Shown in pieces: positions 43,976-45,336 of a stretch of 45,336 bases of DNA (position 1 is its first letter; each line of letters begins with the position of its first letter). The notes beneath the pieces are model-generated. The model was not told the origin of the DNA and made no database searches. It saw nothing but the letters and a program-made list of their open reading frames with translations. A program made the position numbers and the translations under genes. The stretch lies in NCBI GenBank assembly GCA_016719755.1, contig JADJYM010000003.1, positions 1-45,336 on the forward strand. Reading direction: 5' to 3'. This stretch comes from Novosphingobium sp. GTDB lineage: Bacteria; Pseudomonadota; Alphaproteobacteria; Sphingomonadales; Sphingomonadaceae.

Positions 43976-44518
43976 TTACTGCAGGCCAAGGGCATGAGGT
44001 TTTGCCACTCGGCCAGGGCGGCCGAGCGACTTCGCGGCGGGTCTCATTGCCCAGCTCGCGCATCGCGGCAGGGTAGGATTTCAGGCCGTCGGTGACGACC
44101 GCCTCGGCCCGGCCGTGACGCTTCAAGGCTTTGCGCATGAACCGCAAAGCTGCCGCTTTATCGCGGGTTTTGGTGACGTAGCTTTCCAGCACCTCGCCCT
44201 CGTGATCCACTGCGCGCCACAGGTAGTGCGTCTCGCCGTTGATCTTTACGTTGACCTCATCGAGGTGCCACCGCCAGTGGCGGAATCCCCGCATGCAGCT
44301 GACCAGCCGCTGGATGTCAGCAGCGAACATCGGCCCGAACCGGTTCCACCAAAAACGAACAGTCTCGTGGCAAATGTCGATCCCGCGCTCGAACATGAGG
44401 TCCTCGACGTTACGCAGCGAAAGCGGGAAGCGAATATACATCATCACTACGAGGCGCTCACCTCGGGCGAGGAATGGAAATAGCGGAGAGTATTACAGGG
44501 CTTACGAGGACGAGGCAT
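43976..44518 (-). pseudogene. IS6-family transposase, internally deleted
   Basis: From the ATG at 44516-44518: MPRPRKPCNTLRYFHSSPEV, an indel near 44445, then MMYIRFPLSLRNVEDLMFER, GIDICHETVRFWWNRFGPMF, WHLDEVNVKINGETHYLWRA with the first catalytic Asp, and AVVTDGLKSYPAAMRELGNE with the second. At about 44035 the sequence jumps from RREV to the natural C-terminus RSAALAEWQNLM, so the part with the catalytic Glu and the linker is gone (roughly 200 bp). It cannot be active. It marks the right border of the efflux cassette. Confidence 0.85.
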
Positions 44519-44559
44519 ACCCACGCTTTACTCGCAGCGCCGGTCCATCGTTAGCGGTG

Positions 44560-44790
44560 CAATCCTTTGACACTGCCATTGTGATCTATGGCGCGGCGCT
44601 GCGGTCGACCTGGCAGGGCATGACGAAATTGCCATCTACCCGGTAGGTGGCTGGTGGAAAAACGCACACCCGGGCAACAGCGTGCCAATGACCGTGGGCG
44701 CTATGCCCTGATTATATCCCTCGCCGTTCTTGGACAATCTATCGACCTGCATACCTCCATAAGCACAATGGTAGATACACGAATCGCAGA
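44560..44790 (+). pseudogene. Possible C-terminal fragment of an S8-type peptidase
   Basis: Across three short frames the plus strand gives VQSFDTAIVIYGAALRSTWQ, HDEIAIYPVGGWWKN, then RGRYALIISLAVLGQSIDLH and TSISTMVD. This looks like the conserved tail (IYPVxGWWK ... RYALIVSI ... DLYTPI) that I recall from subtilisin-like S8 proteases. No catalytic part is present. The fragment lies between the IS6 remnant and the IS3 copy. The rest of 44791-45002 shows no gene. Confidence 0.35.
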
Positions 44791-45002
44791 AATCGGCGCT
44801 CTTTCTGTTGATCATGGTGGCTTGCGAGGACGATGAACCTTTATCTCAAATGGGATGAAGGGCCCTTTCGACAGCTATCCAAGTCGAGCATTCATAAACT
44901 GGTCAATCCCCTAAGAAGGGCCATCAAATATGCAGTGCCTTCCCTAAACCCTTCAGGGCTGTTTCCTGGACCGCTTCGCCAAGCGTTGGGTGGGCGTGAA
45001 TG

Positions 45003-45336
45003 TGACCGGCCCCCACCGAGTGGTCCGGGCTATATGTTAGTGCATTGACGCCTCCATCGCCAGTGTTGGCCGTAGGTGGAGCGAAGCGGAACCGGAGGGC
45101 AGCCATGGTGGCGTCGCTGCTTCCGGGGCCGGTGGTCGGTAGCCAAGTGAGCTGTGCGGTCTGACGGTGTTGTAATGCCGCCGCCAGGCTCGGTCAGGAT
45201 CTGAGCCTCGGCCAGGGTGTAGAAGATTTCTCCGTTCAAGAGTTCATCACGCATCGAGCCGTTGAAGGACCCTGGTAGCCATTCTCCCATGGGCTGCCAG
45301 GTGTGATGTAGAGCGTCTTCACTCCGATCTTAGCTA
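45003..45336 (-). mobile_element. IS3-family element, OrfB 3' part, runs off the window
   Basis: The terminal repeat starts TGACCGGCCCCC at 45003. On the minus strand the OrfB C-terminus reads [27 protein letters not shown], then over indels [37 protein letters not shown] and TAA at 45037-45039. The third catalytic acidic residue of the DDE set is in RDE. The element is cut by the window edge. Its end matches the IS3 remnant at 34974-35073 in inverted orientation. Confidence 0.88.

Noticed and set aside
1-45336. CRISPR array
   Set aside because: No series of regularly spaced short direct repeats was seen on reading through; the repeats found are palindromes, att sites, IS ends and iteron-like units.

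Overview
The window looks like chromosomal and accessory DNA from a GC-rich alphaproteobacterium, most likely a sphingomonad. This rests on the GC-rich codon use, a TonB-dependent receptor beside a GPH-type symporter, a DUF1134/EipA envelope protein, a short flagellin, and a near-perfect 26-nt inverted repeat (2468-2532) of a kind I recall as common in sphingomonad genomes. Single-base frameshifts break at least twenty otherwise well-conserved genes (thiolase, acyl-CoA dehydrogenases, sulfatase, aminotransferase, flagellin, EipA, infA, cspA, efflux genes). The errors therefore look like uncorrected sequencing indels more than decay, and most broken genes are annotated here as one gene each.

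Region 1 (1-23.3 kb) is a metabolic backbone. A partial thiolase, a long acyl-CoA dehydrogenase resembling (2S)-methylsuccinyl-CoA dehydrogenase and an HTD2-type dehydratase form a CoA-ester module. A HerA-like ATPase follows. Next comes a putative sulfate-ester catabolic locus: enolase-superfamily dehydratase, GMC oxidoreductase, membrane-bound AraC-type regulator, arylsulfatase, TonB receptor and GPH symporter. Two divergent acyl-CoA dehydrogenases, a GFA-family protein and a formylglycine-generating enzyme lie next to it; the last would activate the sulfatase. An aromatic/aspartate aminotransferase, flagellin and EipA close the region.

Region 2 (23.3-34.35 kb) is an integrative element in tRNA-Ser(GCU). 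The intact tRNA lies at the left end, a 61-bp partial copy of its 3' part at the right end, and a tyrosine integrase beside the right end. Cargo: a type II restriction-modification system (a PD-(D/E)XK endonuclease rebuilt across two frameshifts, a convergent C5-cytosine methyltransferase, and a small XRE regulator whose stop overlaps the methyltransferase start), a secreted protein, a divergent XRE repressor, and a phage/satellite-like operon (HTH protein, RepA-like ATPase, DUF5681 protein, unknown genes). No capsid or tail genes are recognisable.

Region 3 (34.35-45.3 kb) is an IS-built patchwork. Two inverted IS3-type ends (35073 and 45003) enclose about 9.9 kb that holds an IS1380 element, a small cluster with a TTG-started infA and cspA plus short unknown genes, and a TetR-controlled three-part drug efflux operon (outer-membrane factor, HlyD/EmrA adaptor, DHA2/EmrB transporter) flanked by IS6-family transposase remnants.
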